Shown: positions 22,209 through 34,040 of the stretch, in pieces | Layout of the letters: each line of letters opens with the position of its first letter | How positions within the stretch are numbered: position 1 is the first letter of the stretch | NCBI GenBank assembly: GCA_945910005.1 | Contig: OX246743.1 | Coordinates: 41,471,461-41,535,460, forward strand | Source of the DNA: Isoperla grammatica | Lineage: Eukaryota > Arthropoda > Insecta > Plecoptera > Perlodidae | Direction of reading: 5' to 3' | Length of the DNA: 64,000 bases | The notes under the pieces: model-generated | What the model was told of the DNA's origin: nothing | The model's database searches: none | Seen by the model: only the letters and a program-made list of their open reading frames with translations | Made by a program: the position numbers and the translations under genes

Positions 22209-24377
22209 AAGTATACACGAAATCAAGTTTCTACAACACAAGTACAGTATACAAGATTCTTCTACCATTTACCGATAACAACACATTATCAGACGTATGT
22301 ACAGTTTGGTTAGCGTTAGTATATAGTAATAATGAACAATGCTTTGTAAGCTGAGTAGGATTGATGGCAAACTAAACTCTTAGCTAAGTCTTACAGCACG
22401 ATGCAGTTCGTGTTGGCTATGCTTTGCATGCTTGACTATTGATCGTACTTCATCACAGACACGCTGTACAAACATGTCAAACAAATCATGGGCCTATCCC
22501 ATCCACATAGGTGCTCTGATATATTTTGTAAAACAAACATTGTGATAATTGATAACAGGGGCGAGGGCGGAATATTCTAAGGATTTTTTAAAGAATAAAT
22601 GTTTCATTATTTTAAAGTGGATTCTAAATACATATTTTTTATTGAAAGCGCTGAGTGTCCAAAGCAATTGCTAATTCAATATAAACTATGTTTTTCGTGA
22701 TAGGGTTGCACAAATCTTATTTTATGGTTTGGCAGTCGTTAGGAATCTAGTTTCTAATTCTCTGTGTTGTCTGATGGTTTTTATCGAGTTCATAAATTGA
22801 ATTGCATTATGCTAAGGTGTCATTGTCTTGTATTGTGACTGTATATATGATTTGTATCACACTCTTTATACAACACCAAACCCCATATCATCATCATTAT
22901 CTCAGTCACAAAATCTGAGCCAGCTATTTATTGAAATCAGTTGCCGGAATCGAACAAGAAATACCGTCGACGTTACACATTCACTTATTAAATCTGCAAG
23001 TTTAAAATCCACACACACGTTGCCCCATTGATGTGTCGACGCCCCTACTTGATAATAAACTATAGGAGGGAACTCTGTGCTATAACTATAAATCATGGTT
23101 CTCAGAATCCTAGCTCATCATTAAAAACAGAAAATGCATGATTTCACAATGTGTTTCTTTCTATATATTAGATATAAAATTAATAACAATGACTTTACAA
23201 CCTATTATGCATTTTTATTGTCTCTAAATTGCTGCACTAAACTGCAGTGACTACGTGATTATTGAATGATGATGACGAAGAAGATGCGTGAAAGGGGAAG
23301 GGGGGACATACCTGTTAACATACGGTATTAAAACTACTGAGTAACTTTACCATATACGATACGTTCGTTCAGGTGGATCCAACCGTATAGTGTTTGATGA
23401 TGTAGTCAAGGGTAGTCAAGGGTGGTAGTCAAGATATCTTTTATACCAACATCTCACCGGATTGAATGGTATAAAGGTATAAACCCTTGTTGAGGAAGTT
23501 CTTGCAGAAATAATGTTCCGCCTTCATAAAGATGCTCTTCTGGTCTACCTAGTGGTCAATCAACAGCAAGTGGGAGACACTTGGGTTCGCCCCCCCCCCC
23601 CCCCCAGTTTCCTCCTCATCAAGAATGTTGTTCTTCCTCTTATACTAATCCGTCACAAATAGCATACCTTGGTTTTGTTACAATATAACAGGACAGTTCT
23701 GTATCGCAACATTAGAACATAATTTATGGATAGATTGACGTATCGTCTCATATCTTAACGACACATCTTAACCAATAATAGGAATATAATACATGTGATT
23801 ATATATAAAGTACCGTTAGTATAACGTACAATTGACTAATTTTGATGGAGATACATTTTGCATTGCGTATATAACCTGATAAGTCTTATCTTCATCAATC
23901 TATCTACACTAACAACCTCGTGCAAAGAGATGGAACGAAAAAGTAAAAACGTGTAAATATCTTATATATACATTTCCGGTAGACGTTTCGTATTTTATCT
24001 CCTAGTTTTAGTAACGGGTCTTCCGCCTACATTAAACACATGTTAAACCTTTACTTTGAAGGTATTCCTCTTGAAATTGCGATTATTTTCATCATAAGTC
24101 GCATCGTTTCTAACCTCTTTTTGGCGAGATTGGCCCACGACAGTGAAGAATTACTGTATCAAATACTTTTAACGTTAAAATGATCTTCGGGATACAACTT
24201 TTTTAACAGTTTTTTATTGATATTCTCAATACTTTGAATCTTCCCTTGATTTATTTATTTTTCTGTAAAGTTAGATACAACTTTTTGATTTGTTTCGATA
24301 GTAAGAATTTTATTTTTTTGTTGGACAACATTTAAAACCGTTCGAAACTGCAACACCAAACTCTCCACAATCTTGCA
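22209..24377. other. unassigned AT-rich stretch
   Basis: No gene or element recognised. It includes the short direct repeat AGTCAAGGGTAGTCAAGGGT near 23404 and a C-run at 23590-23606. Confidence 0.35.
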
Positions 24378-24440
24378 TTTATCCAGCGACGGGATTCGAA
24401 CCCGCAAAACAACAACGTGACTCAGTCGAGTCGTCGAACC
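24378..24440 (-). mobile_element. tRNA-like SINE fragment
   Basis: The minus strand contains GCGGGTTCGAATCCCGT, a canonical B box with a paired T-stem. The A-box region (GACGACTCGACTGAG) is weak and no acceptor pairing is evident. Probably a SINE relic. Confidence 0.4.
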
Positions 24441-25219
24441 CTAATCTTCATCTCGACGTAGGTATGACCACAATTTCTCCACTCTGCGGCAATGCACGTT
24501 TTACATCTAATAAACCCAGTTGTTCTTCATCATCATCTTCTTCTTCTTCCTTTTAATATAATATTATTCATGATAACCAAACGACCTCGTGTGCACATTT
24601 CGTCAATAATAATAATAAGATGATATCTCGAAACCGTTTCCCCCTGCGAAATGTCCGCGCAAGTTCCCACAGCCAGCTCTCAATAATGTATATCATTACC
24701 GTTTCACCGGGCATTGAACACGAGTTGTATATCGCAAAGACTGTGTGTTGTCTTGTGTTGTGTGTATACATGTATATATATATACACGGGCGAAACATTT
24801 CACCGTATAATTTATAAATACCTCTCGAGTCAGTCACGAGAGAGGAAGATGCTACGTGACATTCAGACGCGCAATTAGGAGAAATTACTCTCTTTAGACT
24901 ATGCAGAGTTGGGCGGGCTGGCGGGCGGGCGGGCAACCATGGGACGGAACATCATGAATACATCATTCTATGTCATGTGTAGGTTTTACAAGTGTACGTG
25001 CGCAAATTATGACTTACACCAATATTAACATAACATTAAAAATCTTTCCAGCCGTTTCCACGTATAAATCGTAGAAAACAATGTACAATTGTAAAGTGTT
25101 GTCCCGAAGGAAGTTTCTTCATGGAAGAGTGTGATACGATTGGCCAACCGATACCGATCGCTGGTTATGGTCACGAGTCACTCGTCTGTGCCGAAAGCAT
25201 CGATAAGGTTATTTCGAGA
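24441..25219. other. unassigned
   Basis: No recognised feature beyond GGGC repeats at 24908-24933 and a short TA run near 24775. Confidence 0.35.
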
Positions 25220-25645
25220 CGAGTGTATATGGGTTTGTTTATACATTCTTAAAGCAGATGTAATTGAGATTTATTAAAACAAATCAAATGAAATAAATGT
25301 ACTCAGGTTCTCTTACAAATCGCTACTAAGTGTGACATTACGAAATTTTCGACATTACATAATTTATAATGTCAGCCCGTCAAACTTCCGTAATTTTCTC
25401 ATAATCTGTGGTTTGTCACGCAGGTTTGTTTATATATACTCGAAACAGATGTAACTGAGATTATTTGGAAGGAATCAAATTAAATGAATAAAACTTATAC
25501 TCATGTTCTCTTACAAGTCGCTACTATGTGTGTCATTACGTAATTTTCGAATTACAGCCCCTGAGACTTACGGAATTATCACAAAATCTGTGGTATGTCA
25601 CGCAGATTTGTTCATGTATGCTTATAGTAGGTGTATTTGAGATTA
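25220..25645 (+). repeat. ~185-bp tandem repeat, 2-3 imperfect copies
   Basis: Units start near 25230, 25421 and 25602 with GTTTGTTTATA / GATTTGTTCATG, and share AGATGTAA(C/T)TGAGATT, ATGTTCTCTTACAAGTCGC and ATTACG(A/T)AATTTTCG. The third copy is cut off about 65 bp before foldback 2 begins. Confidence 0.8.
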
Positions 25646-25710
25646 ACTATAAATATAATGAATCAAATTCAATGAATATACTCAGGAAAGGGCGTTTTTC
25701 CTTGTAGTCC

Positions 25711-27033
25711 AGCATCAAAGTGTCGAAAATCATAGTCCTGTGCAATTTCGAGGAAAGAGTATAGCACCATATACCAATGTGTTCATGAGGGTTTACAGTA
25801 TTTAGCGCACTTTGGTGCCAGAGCGATATCCGCGACTGGGGGCGGGGGCGGTGCCCCCAATTTTGACTACACTTTACATTGAACATCGCTCAATTACGGC
25901 CAAACGGTTGGTCTGACAACGAAAATGATGATTATAAAATATATTTGTGTGTAATTGATAAATATTTCCTTGTCTTAATTATTCATGTACGGTACATAGT
26001 GCGAAAGTTATCGTCAATTGAGTATAAAATTAATATATTCTCAATATATAAAACCATGGGACAACCATATATTATCAAAAGATTACTAACACATTCATAC
26101 ACGTATAGAAATGTCAGAGTGTTGCCATATCGGTGATTTTTTGTCATAATTTTATCTTCAAGCGATTGGTATTAGTGAAGTATTAAAGACAAGAATGCGT
26201 GGGGCTTTTGTGCGCCCGCTAAACACAGGTGTAATGCATAGAAGCATTGGCAATCATAATATTGTACTATTTCGAAAGAAAAGTACACTTATATCTTCGT
26301 TTAAGCTTGTAAAATAATAATTTGGATGGTGCCAAGCTCCAAAATTAGGCGTTTACAAGCTATACATAAAGAACAAAATGGCCGACTCTCATGAGGTTTT
26401 TCCTATTTATCTTCACAATCGTGCATTTTTTGGCAAAACTTAATATGACAAAAATTGTTTCTAGTAAAATTCTACACACATATGATACTTGGATATTTTC
26501 ATAGGAAGTACTACTTACGTACAAATTTAATTTTTGCATGTGTGCATCTGAACTCAAATGTACAAAACTTGGCTCCCGTTCGCTTCTTGATGAAGCAACT
26601 GTGACCTACGGGAGTGGTCTTAATATCTTCTTTTAAGCTCATCAAATAATAATATTGATGGTGCCAAGCTCCAATGATAGGCGTTTACGAGTTGCATGTG
26701 AAAAACAAAATGGCTGTCACTTCAGGTGGTTTTGGCAATATATCTTCATAACCGTACTATTTATGACAAAATCTAACATGACAAAAAATATTCCTTGTAA
26801 AATTCTACATACAATTCATATTCAGGTATATTCATATGATTTACCATTTAACTACAAATTTAGATTTGTGTATGTTAATCTGTACTCAAATGTACAAGCA
26901 TTGGCTCCCCTGGGCTACTTGATGAAGCAAGTATGGACTATGGGAGTGGGCTCAATCTCTTCCTTTTAGCTTATAGAATAATAATTTCGATGGTGCCAAA
27001 CTCAAGTATTAGGCGTTCAAGAGAAACACGTAA
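25711..27033 (+). repeat. left arm of foldback 2, built from ~333-bp direct units
   Basis: A ~1.32-kb arm that recurs inverted at 27393-28716. Its inner part is made of two direct units of ~333 bp, marked by GATGGTGCC at about 26325, 26656 and 26990. The outer part contains a G/C-rich block (GGGGGCGGGGGCGGTGCCCCC at about 25836-25858). Arm similarity is high; the 104-codon frame at 26655-26969 matches its mirror at 27464-27778 at all but a few residues, which reflects the DNA repeat and not proven coding. Confidence 0.93.
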
Positions 27034-27392
27034 AAAAAAAAAAAAAAAAAACATTTTAGTACTAATTAACATGGAGAGATTTTAATTTTTAGGTTAATAG
27101 TAAGTCCTATAAAAATATGTAAATATCATATTGTACAATTTTACAAGAAATAATTTTTGTCATATTAGATTTTGTCATAAAACGCACGGTTATGACGGTA
27201 AATTGGAAAAACTACCTATAATGGTGGCCATCTTGTATTTTAAGTGTAACTCGATGATGCCTCATATTTAAGGTAGGAACCATCACAATTATTACTTTAT
27301 AAGCTATAAAGAAAAGATTGAGCCCACTCCTATACTTGCTTCATCAAATAACCGACGGATGTACATCTGAATACACCCTATTGACGGGCATT
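27034..27392. repeat. spacer of foldback 2, with an extra diverged unit
   Basis: The loop carries one more diverged ~300-bp unit in the right-arm orientation (GATTGAGCCCACTCC near 27317, ATTAGATTTTGTCATAAA near 27164). The structure therefore has two units on the left and three on the right. An A-run (27029-27050) marks the left edge. Confidence 0.75.
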
Positions 27393-28716
27393 TTGTTTTT
27401 TGCGTGTTTCTCTTGAACGCCTTGTACTTGAGTTTCGCACCATCAAAATTATTATTCTATAAGCTAAAAGGAAGAGATTGAGCCCACTCCCATAGTCCAT
27501 ACTTGCTTCATCAAGTAGCCCAGGGGAGCCAATGCTTGTACATTTGAGTACAGATTAACATACACAAATCTAAATTTGTAGGTAAATGGTAAATCATATG
27601 AAAATACCTGAATATGAATTGTATGTAGAATTTTACAAGGATTATTTTTTGTCATGTTAGATTTTGTCATAAATAGTACGGTTATGAAGATATATTGCCA
27701 AAACCACCTGAAGTGACAGCCATTTTGTTTTTCACATGCAACTCGTAAACGCCTATCATTGGAGCTTGGCACCATCAATATTATTATTTGATGAGCTTAA
27801 AAGAAGATATTAAGACCACTCCCGTAGGTCACAATTGCTTCATCAAGAAGCGAACGGGAGCCAAGTTTTGTACATTTGAGTTCAGATGCACACATACAAA
27901 AATTAAATTTGTACGTAAGTAGTACTTCCTATGAAAATATCCAAGTATCATATGTATGTAGAGTTTTACTAGAAACACTTTTTGTCATATTAAGTTTTGC
28001 CAAAAAATGCACGATTGTGAAGATAAATAGGAAAAACCTCATGAGAGTCGGCCATTTTGTTTTTTATGTATAACTTGTAAACGCCTAATTTTGGAGCTTG
28101 GCACCATCCAAATTATTATTTTACAAGCTAAAACGAAGATATGAGTGTACTTTTCTTTCGAAATAGTACAATATTATGATTGCCAATGCTTCTATGCATT
28201 ACACCTGTGTTAAGCGGGCGCACAAAAGCCCCACGCATTCTTGTCTTTAATACTTCACTTATACCAATCGCTTGAAGATAAAATTATGAAAGAAAATCAC
28301 CGATATGGCAACACTCTGAAATTTCTATACGTGTATGAATGTGTTGGTAATGTTTTGATAATATATGGTTGTCCCATGGTTTTATATATTGAGAATATAT
28401 TAATTTTATACTTAATTGACGATAACTTTCGCACTATGTACCGTACATGAATAAATGTGACAAGGACATATTTATCAATTACACACAAATATATTTTATA
28501 ATCATCATTTTCGTTGTCGGACCAACCGTTTGATCGTAATTGAACGATATTCAATGCAATGCGTAGTCAAAATTGGGGGCACCGCCCCCGCCCCCAGTCG
28601 TGGATATCGCTCTGGCACCAAAGTGCGCTAAATACTGTGAAACCTTATGAACACATTGGTATATGGTGCTATACTCTTTCCTCGAAATTGCACAGGATTC
28701 CATTTGATGCTGGACT
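27393..28716 (-). repeat. right arm of foldback 2
   Basis: Reverse complement of 25711-27033, ending TTTGATGCTGGACT, the complement of AGTCCAGCATCAAA. A ~12-bp deletion near 28700 distinguishes it from the left arm. No clear target duplication was found at the outer edges. Confidence 0.93.
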
Positions 28717-28987
28717 ATTGTTACTGTGCGTAGAATTATGGTTGTATTAATTAGTAGTAGCGTTATAGCCGTATCGTAATAGGGTGGTGGAAGTTGTATT
28801 ACTATTAGTCGTATAGTATCGTGCATATGGTATAGTGTTCATGTTTTTTCAGAGAACAATAATACAAAATTGATATCCAGCTATTAGTAATGAAAATAAA
28901 ATAAACGTTTAATGCTTTGCTTGCACTCTGTTTAACTGTAGGTATATTAATGGAATTGAAAGTCATTTCGTAAGGATGACTCCGCCA

Positions 28988-29678
28988 ATGATATGAAGAG
29001 TGTACACGCAGTGATATGGAGAGTGTACACGCAGTGATATGAAGAGTGTACACGCAGTGATATGAAGAGTGTACTCGCAGTGATATGAAGAGTGTACACG
29101 CAGTGATATGAAGAGTGTACACGCAGTGATATGAAGAGTGTACACGCAGTGATATGAAGAGTGTACACGCAGTGATATGAAGAGTGTACACGCAGTGATA
29201 TGAAGAGTGTACACGCAGTGATATGAAGAGTGTACACGCAGTGATATGAAGAGTGTACACGCAGTGATATGAAGAGTGTACACGCAGTGATATGAAGAGT
29301 GTACACGCAGTGATATGAAGAGTGTACACGCAGTGATATGAAGAGTGTACACGCAGTGATATGAAGAGTGTACACGCAGTGATATGAAGAGTGTACACGC
29401 AGTGATATGAAGAGTGTACACGCAGTGATATGAAGAGTGTACACGCAGTGATATGAAGAGTGTACACGCAGTGATATGAAGAGTGTACTCGCAGTGATAT
29501 GAAGAGTGTACTCGCAGTGATATGAAGAGTGTACACGCAGTGATATGAAGAGTGTACACGCAGTGATATGAAGAGTGTACACGCAGTGATATGAAGAGTG
29601 TACACGCAGTGATATGAAGAGTGTACACGCAGTGATATGAAGAGTGTACACGCAGTGATATGAAGAGTGTACACGCAG
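28988..29678 (+). repeat. 23-bp satellite, 30 units
   Basis: The unit AGTGATATGAAGAGTGTAC plus ACGC is repeated ~30 times with almost no variation (occasional TACTCGC, one ATGGAGAG). Since 23 is not a multiple of three and the unit lacks stops on the minus strand, all three minus frames stay open over 230 codons and give the same 23-residue peptide period in three phases. These frames should not be annotated as genes. Confidence 0.97.
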
Positions 29679-29964
29679 ACGCGCGCATTCACATCCCCAT
29701 CATATCAGCGTCGAGTCTGGGCGTCGCCGGAGTTATTACACGGACAAATAGTTAACGATTAAAAACAATAACTAAATGAGATATCAACATAAAAACAGTG
29801 TCGGACGCTGAAGGATACATTTACGCACCAATGAATTTTTTTGTAATGATATACATCGAAACGTTTTAAATATCTAATTAATTAACTAGAATGACTATAC
29901 ACATTGGCAACGTTTTTTTTTATTTAGATCTTATAAAGCATGCATTGCACCCAAACTCGAAGGG
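29679..29964. other. unassigned
   Basis: AT-rich sequence with no recognised feature. Confidence 0.4.
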
Positions 29965-30012
29965 TATAAAGTTTCGTTACTGAGTGGGTAGACTCTAAAT
30001 GTGAGTTTATTT

Positions 30013-30043
<31 letters not shown>

Positions 30044-30050
30044 TTTTATA
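29965..30050 (+). mobile_element. TTTA-tailed retroposon, 3' stub
   Basis: Only the end of the family is present (GAGTGGGTAGACTCTAAATG followed by a long TTTA run). Confidence 0.75.
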
Positions 30051-30104
30051 AAGGGCATAAAATTCTGTAGGTGATCTCATATCGCGTTTCTTATTTGATG
30101 GCCA

Positions 30105-30315
30105 GCGCAGTTGGCCGCGGTCGATTAGGTGTTGGTCTATGGTAAACCGCGGTCTCTGCGTTCCAGGTTCACACGAATCATGGCTTGGGCATGGATGTCA
30201 TGTACGGTGTTTTTTCATCCTCGTGATCACCCACCCATCGTCTCGATTAGCCTCGTTGCAAAAATATGCGACGTAAAACTCCAAATATCATCATCTTATT
30301 TGATGGGTTGGTTAC
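30105..30315 (+). mobile_element. tRNA-derived SINE, degenerate head
   Basis: The head GTCGATTAGGTGTTGGTCTAT and GCGGTCTCTGCGTTCCAGG resembles a tRNA A-box region and B-box (GGTTCACACGAATC, with an insertion). About 80 bp later comes the 3' module TCTCGATTAGCC, TTGCAAAAATATG, GACGTAAAAC, AAATATCATCATC. The same 3' module occurs at about 35118-35172. Confidence 0.55.
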
Positions 30316-30355
30316 GATTCCTTTTTAGTGTGAACTATTTGTTTGTTTAACCTTT

Positions 30356-30530
30356 GTGTGTTTTAACAACTTAACACCCTGTTTGCCACTTTCTATTATT
30401 AGTAAGTGCTTAGTCCTTAGTCTAGATTATAAGTCCTCTACTTTTGTACATGGCTACGGAGGGCAATTTGTGCCCTACATTGGCCTTCCCGCTCTCGGGC
30501 GGGTAAATTTCAATAAATACAATACTATAA
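30356..30530 (+). mobile_element. possible LINE/SINE 3' end
   Basis: GGAGGGCAATTTGTGCCC, CCCGCTCTCGGGCGGG (a short hairpin) and AATTTCAATAAATACAATAC resemble a retroposon 3' UTR with a hairpin and AATAAA. No second copy in the window. Confidence 0.3.
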
Positions 30531-30925
30531 GTTATACAAAAAATGTCAAAGTCTAGAAGTTCGTGTTGGAGTCAGAATTGGGCGACACGGGACGAGAGCG
30601 GCGCGCGCACGAGGCAAGCAAGGAAACAAATGTAAACACAAGACTGCGTGGTAATTGATTTACGAGTTCTAGAGGTGTTAAACTGTAGGATTGCCGCGGT
30701 GACCCCGAGCGCGCGCCGACCAGTCGACCTGCGGGATGACCCTCTGGGATGACCCTGTGGGATGACCCATCACGTGACCAGACGTGCGCGAGCATCATTC
30801 ATCTCGTGCAGATAGATCTCACATACGGAAGTTAATTCACGTATAGTTTAGGGGTTAAACGACGTCTCCAAATGACTGAGCGTCTTTGTTTTGCCGTTTG
30901 ACAAGACAATTAGCTACTCGATAGT
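30531..30925. other. CpG-dense stretch, GGGATGACCC repeats
   Basis: 30580-30790 is CpG-dense and contains three direct GGGATGACCC(T/A) units at 30733-30769. No supported exon. It directly precedes foldback element 3. Confidence 0.4.
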
Positions 30926-30936
30926 TGATAGATTTA
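30926..30936 (+). repeat. target-site duplication, left copy
   Basis: TGATAGATTTA lies immediately outside the left end (CCTCCATGAAG) and recurs at 39835-39845 outside the right end. A perfect 11-bp match at both ends of an 8.9-kb inverted-repeat structure is strong evidence of transposition. Confidence 0.9.
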
Positions 30937-32985
30937 CCTCCATGAAGTTGGCCCCTCACATTTGCCCCATACATTTTTTTTTTATTTCAATCGTTAGAAC
31001 TTCGTTTGATCCCGTTTGATCCGTTATTGTTTTCGTTTGAACCCTTTCGATCACGACGCTATGGCGTCGTGTTTATGTGAGGGGCCAACTTCACGCTGGC
31101 CCCTCATATGTGCGGAAACACGAATTTCTCAACGCCAATCGTTAGAACTTCGTTTGATCCCGTTTGATCCGTATAATAATTCGTTTGAACTCGTCAACCA
31201 ACGGCGTCGCGACGCTTTCAATATTTTAGTCTGGCCCCTCACATTTGTCCTTTTCAACATTTTTCGACGCCAATCGTTAGATCTTCGTTAGATCCCGTTT
31301 GATCCGTTAAGAGTTCCGTTTCAACTCGTCAACCTACGGCGTCGCGACGCTTTCAATATTTTTGTCTGGCCCCTCACATTTGTCCTATCCAACGTTTTTC
31401 GACGCCAATCGTTAGATCTTCGTAAGATCCCGTTTGATCCGTTTAGAGTTCCGTTTCAACTCGTCAACCTTCGGCGTCGCGACGCTTTCAATATTTTTGT
31501 CTGGCCCCTCACATTATTCCTATCCAACGTTTTTCGACGCCAATCGTTAGATCTTCGTTAGATCCCGTTTGATCCGTTTAGAGTTCCGTTTCAACTCGTC
31601 AACCTTCGGCGTCGCGACGCTTTCAATATTTTTGTCTGGCCCCTCACATTTGTCCTATCCAACATTTTTCGACGCCAATCGTTAGATCTTCGTTAGATCC
31701 CGTTTGATCCGTTAAGAGTTCCGTTTCAACTCTTCAATCTACGGCGTCGCGACGCTTTCAATATTTTTGTCTGGCCCCTCACATTTGTCCTATCCAACGT
31801 TTTTCGACGCCAATCGTTAGATCTTCGTTAGATCCCGTTTGATCCGTTTAGAGTTCCGTTTCAACTCGTCAACCTTCGGCGTCGCGACGCTTTCAATATT
31901 TTTGTCTGGCCCCTCACATTTGTCCTATCCAACATTTTTCGACGCCAATCGTTAGATCTTCGTTAGATTCCGTTTGATCCGTTTAGAGTTTCGTTTCAAC
32001 TCGTCAACCTACGGCGTCGCGACGCTTTCAATACTTTAGTCTGGCCCCTCACATTTGTCCTATCTAACATTTTTCGACGCCAATCGTTAGATCTTCGTTA
32101 GATCCCGTTTGATCCGTTAAGAGTTCCGTTTCAACTCTTCAATCTACGGCGTCGCGACGCTTTCAATATTTTTGTCTGGCCCCTCACATTTGTCCTATCC
32201 AACGTTTTTCGACGCCAATCGTTAGATCTTCGTTAGATCCCGTTTGATCCGTTTAGAGTTCAGTTTCAACTCGTCAACATACGGCGTCGCGACGCTTTCA
32301 ATACTTTAGTCTGGCCCCTCACATTTGTCCTATCCAACATTTTTCGACGCCAATCGTTAGATCTTCGTTAGATCCCGTTTTATCCGCTTAGTGTTCCGTT
32401 TCAACTCGTCAACCTACGGCGTCGCGACGCTTTCAATATTTTAGTCTGGCCCCTCACATTTGTCCTAACCAACATTTTTCGACACCAATCGTTAGATCTT
32501 CGTTAGATCCCGTTTTATCCGCTTAGTGTTCCGTTTCAACTCGTCAACCTACTGCGTCGCGACGCTTTCAATATTTTTGTCCTGCCCCTCACATTTGTCC
32601 TATCCAACATTTTTTGACGCCAATCGTTAGATCTTCGTTAGATCCCGTTTGATCCGTTTAGAGTTCCGTTTCAACTCGTCAACCTACGGCGTCGCGACGC
32701 TTTCAATATTTTAGTCTGGCCCCTCACATTTGTCCTATTCAACATTTTTTGACGCCAATCGTTAGATCTTCGTTAGATCTCGTTTGATCCGTTTAGAGTT
32801 TAGTTTCAACTCGTCAACCTACGGCGTCGCGACGCTTTCAATATTTTTGTCTGGCCCCTCACATTTGTCCTATCCAACATTTTTCGACGCCAATCGTTAG
32901 ATCTTCGTTAGATCCCGTTTGATCCGTTTAGAGTTCCGTTTCAACTCGTCAACATACGGCGTCGCGACGCTTTGAATATTTTAGT
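30937..32985 (+). repeat. left arm of foldback 3: unique end plus 13 x 135-bp units
   Basis: The unique end (about 290 bp) contains TTGGCCCCTCACATTTG twice in opposite orientation. From about 31231 the 135-bp period is exact (TCTGGCCCCTCAC at 31230, 31365, 31500 and onward). Each unit carries TGGCCCCTCACATTTG, shared with the transposon end, CCAATCGTTAGATCTTCG, and the perfect 12-bp palindrome GCGTCGCGACGC. These are plausible repeated transposase-binding sites (inference). A 91-codon frame (31016-31291) is present only because the sequence is duplicated in the other arm. Confidence 0.95.
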
Positions 32986-33219
32986 TTTACATAGACACAA
33001 CCGACAACTAGCTTTAGATGGTGTTAAGTGCAATCGCTCATTATTTTGTCACTCCGATTTAATACACAATTATAAATAAAAAAATATAATCATATCATCT
33101 CTATTGTCATCTCTTATATTTAGCTCAATTCACTAAACGTGAGTGATAGAAGCTGAGTGAGATATGTATTTGATATAATGTATGACCATATAATTCTTAT
33201 GATGCAGGCCATTTTGGAT

Positions 33220-34040
33220 TTAACTTCAGACAAATTGCAACATTAGTGTTTTTGAAATCATTTTCTTCATAAAAACATCCTCTTTAACATAGTCAAAATC
33301 CGCAAAAATCCGACGACTAGGATTTTTTTTATGGAGCTTTTATTACAATTATAATTATAATTACACTTCAAAATTTTAAATGTACCCAAACTAGTCGAGT
33401 TTGGATTCAAATGAATGCTTATTGCTGCAGGTTGACATTTATGATGATTATCGACTTCATTTTATTACACAGGAGTCACAGAGGTCATTAATAAGTTACA
33501 AATTATTAATAAGATCCCACTTGGAATACACTTTAAATTGTTGAATTAAGGTAACGGCGTATCAATTTTAAAAAAAAATGTTTTTCTCCGCATAATTAAT
33601 GATTCCCTCCTTACACGATAGGTAGATAGATAGATAGATATTTTTTTTCGCTACAATAAACTGTACATGACAGCATTAAAATATTTATTACTAAAGTTAC
33701 AATATTTGACAAATTTGTGTACCACCGGGCATTTGGGAAAACGTCAGTTCAGTAACAATAAAAATCTTAAAAATGAAAATAATATAAATGATAAAAGCAC
33801 ACATATATAAAACAAAACTAGAGAGTTTCAGACAAAGAACACATGGTGTCAAAAAAGGAAAAAGAAAAAATATGGCTTTATACTAGACCTAAAAGTATAA
33901 GGACACATTAATATTTCAGAATATGTTTTCATAAAGCTATTTTTCAGAATAATTTTATGAATTTGTATTTGAATACAACGATCTAATATCAACTTGCATG
34001 TCCGAGTTACAGGTCCATATCGGTAAATGGTCAACGGCTG
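33220..34040 (+). repeat. inner inverted repeat, left half (diverged)
   Basis: Pairs with about 35980-36540. Matching landmarks are GACAAATTGCAAC, ATCCGACGACTAGGATTTTT, CCCAAACTAGTCGAGTTTGG, GCAGGTTGACATTTA and AGAATATGTTTTCATAAAGC. It is much more diverged than the outer arms, and it is lengthened by the LINE fragment at 33618-33882. It is either the original inner stem of the element or an older transposon into which the outer arms expanded. Confidence 0.8.
33618..33882 (-). mobile_element. retroposon 3' end with TATC tail, nested in the inner repeat
   Basis: Alignment of the inner left arm with its partner shows ~265 extra bases here, starting at GTAGATAGATAGATAGATA. On the minus strand the insertion ends in a T(A/C)T(C/A) simple-repeat tail, like the LINEs at 11848 and 16495. 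No coding sequence recognised. The insertion is younger than the inner inverted repeat. Confidence 0.6.

Noticed and set aside
21957..22268. 103-codon minus-strand frame with Gly-Thr-Lys-Arg-Ser-His-Ile repeats
   Set aside because: Product of a 21-bp (seven-codon) tandem array.
26655..26969. 104-codon frame conserved at 27464-27778
   Set aside because: It lies in the inverted arms of foldback 2, so its apparent conservation is duplication.
28805..29692. Long open frames (295, 241 and 234 codons) on the minus strand
   Set aside because: They are read through the 23-bp satellite, whose unit has no minus-strand stops; the same peptide period appears in all three frames.
31016..31291. 91-codon frame conserved at 39480-39755
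   Set aside because: Conservation follows from the near-identical transposon ends; no coding-type substitution pattern can be claimed from one difference.
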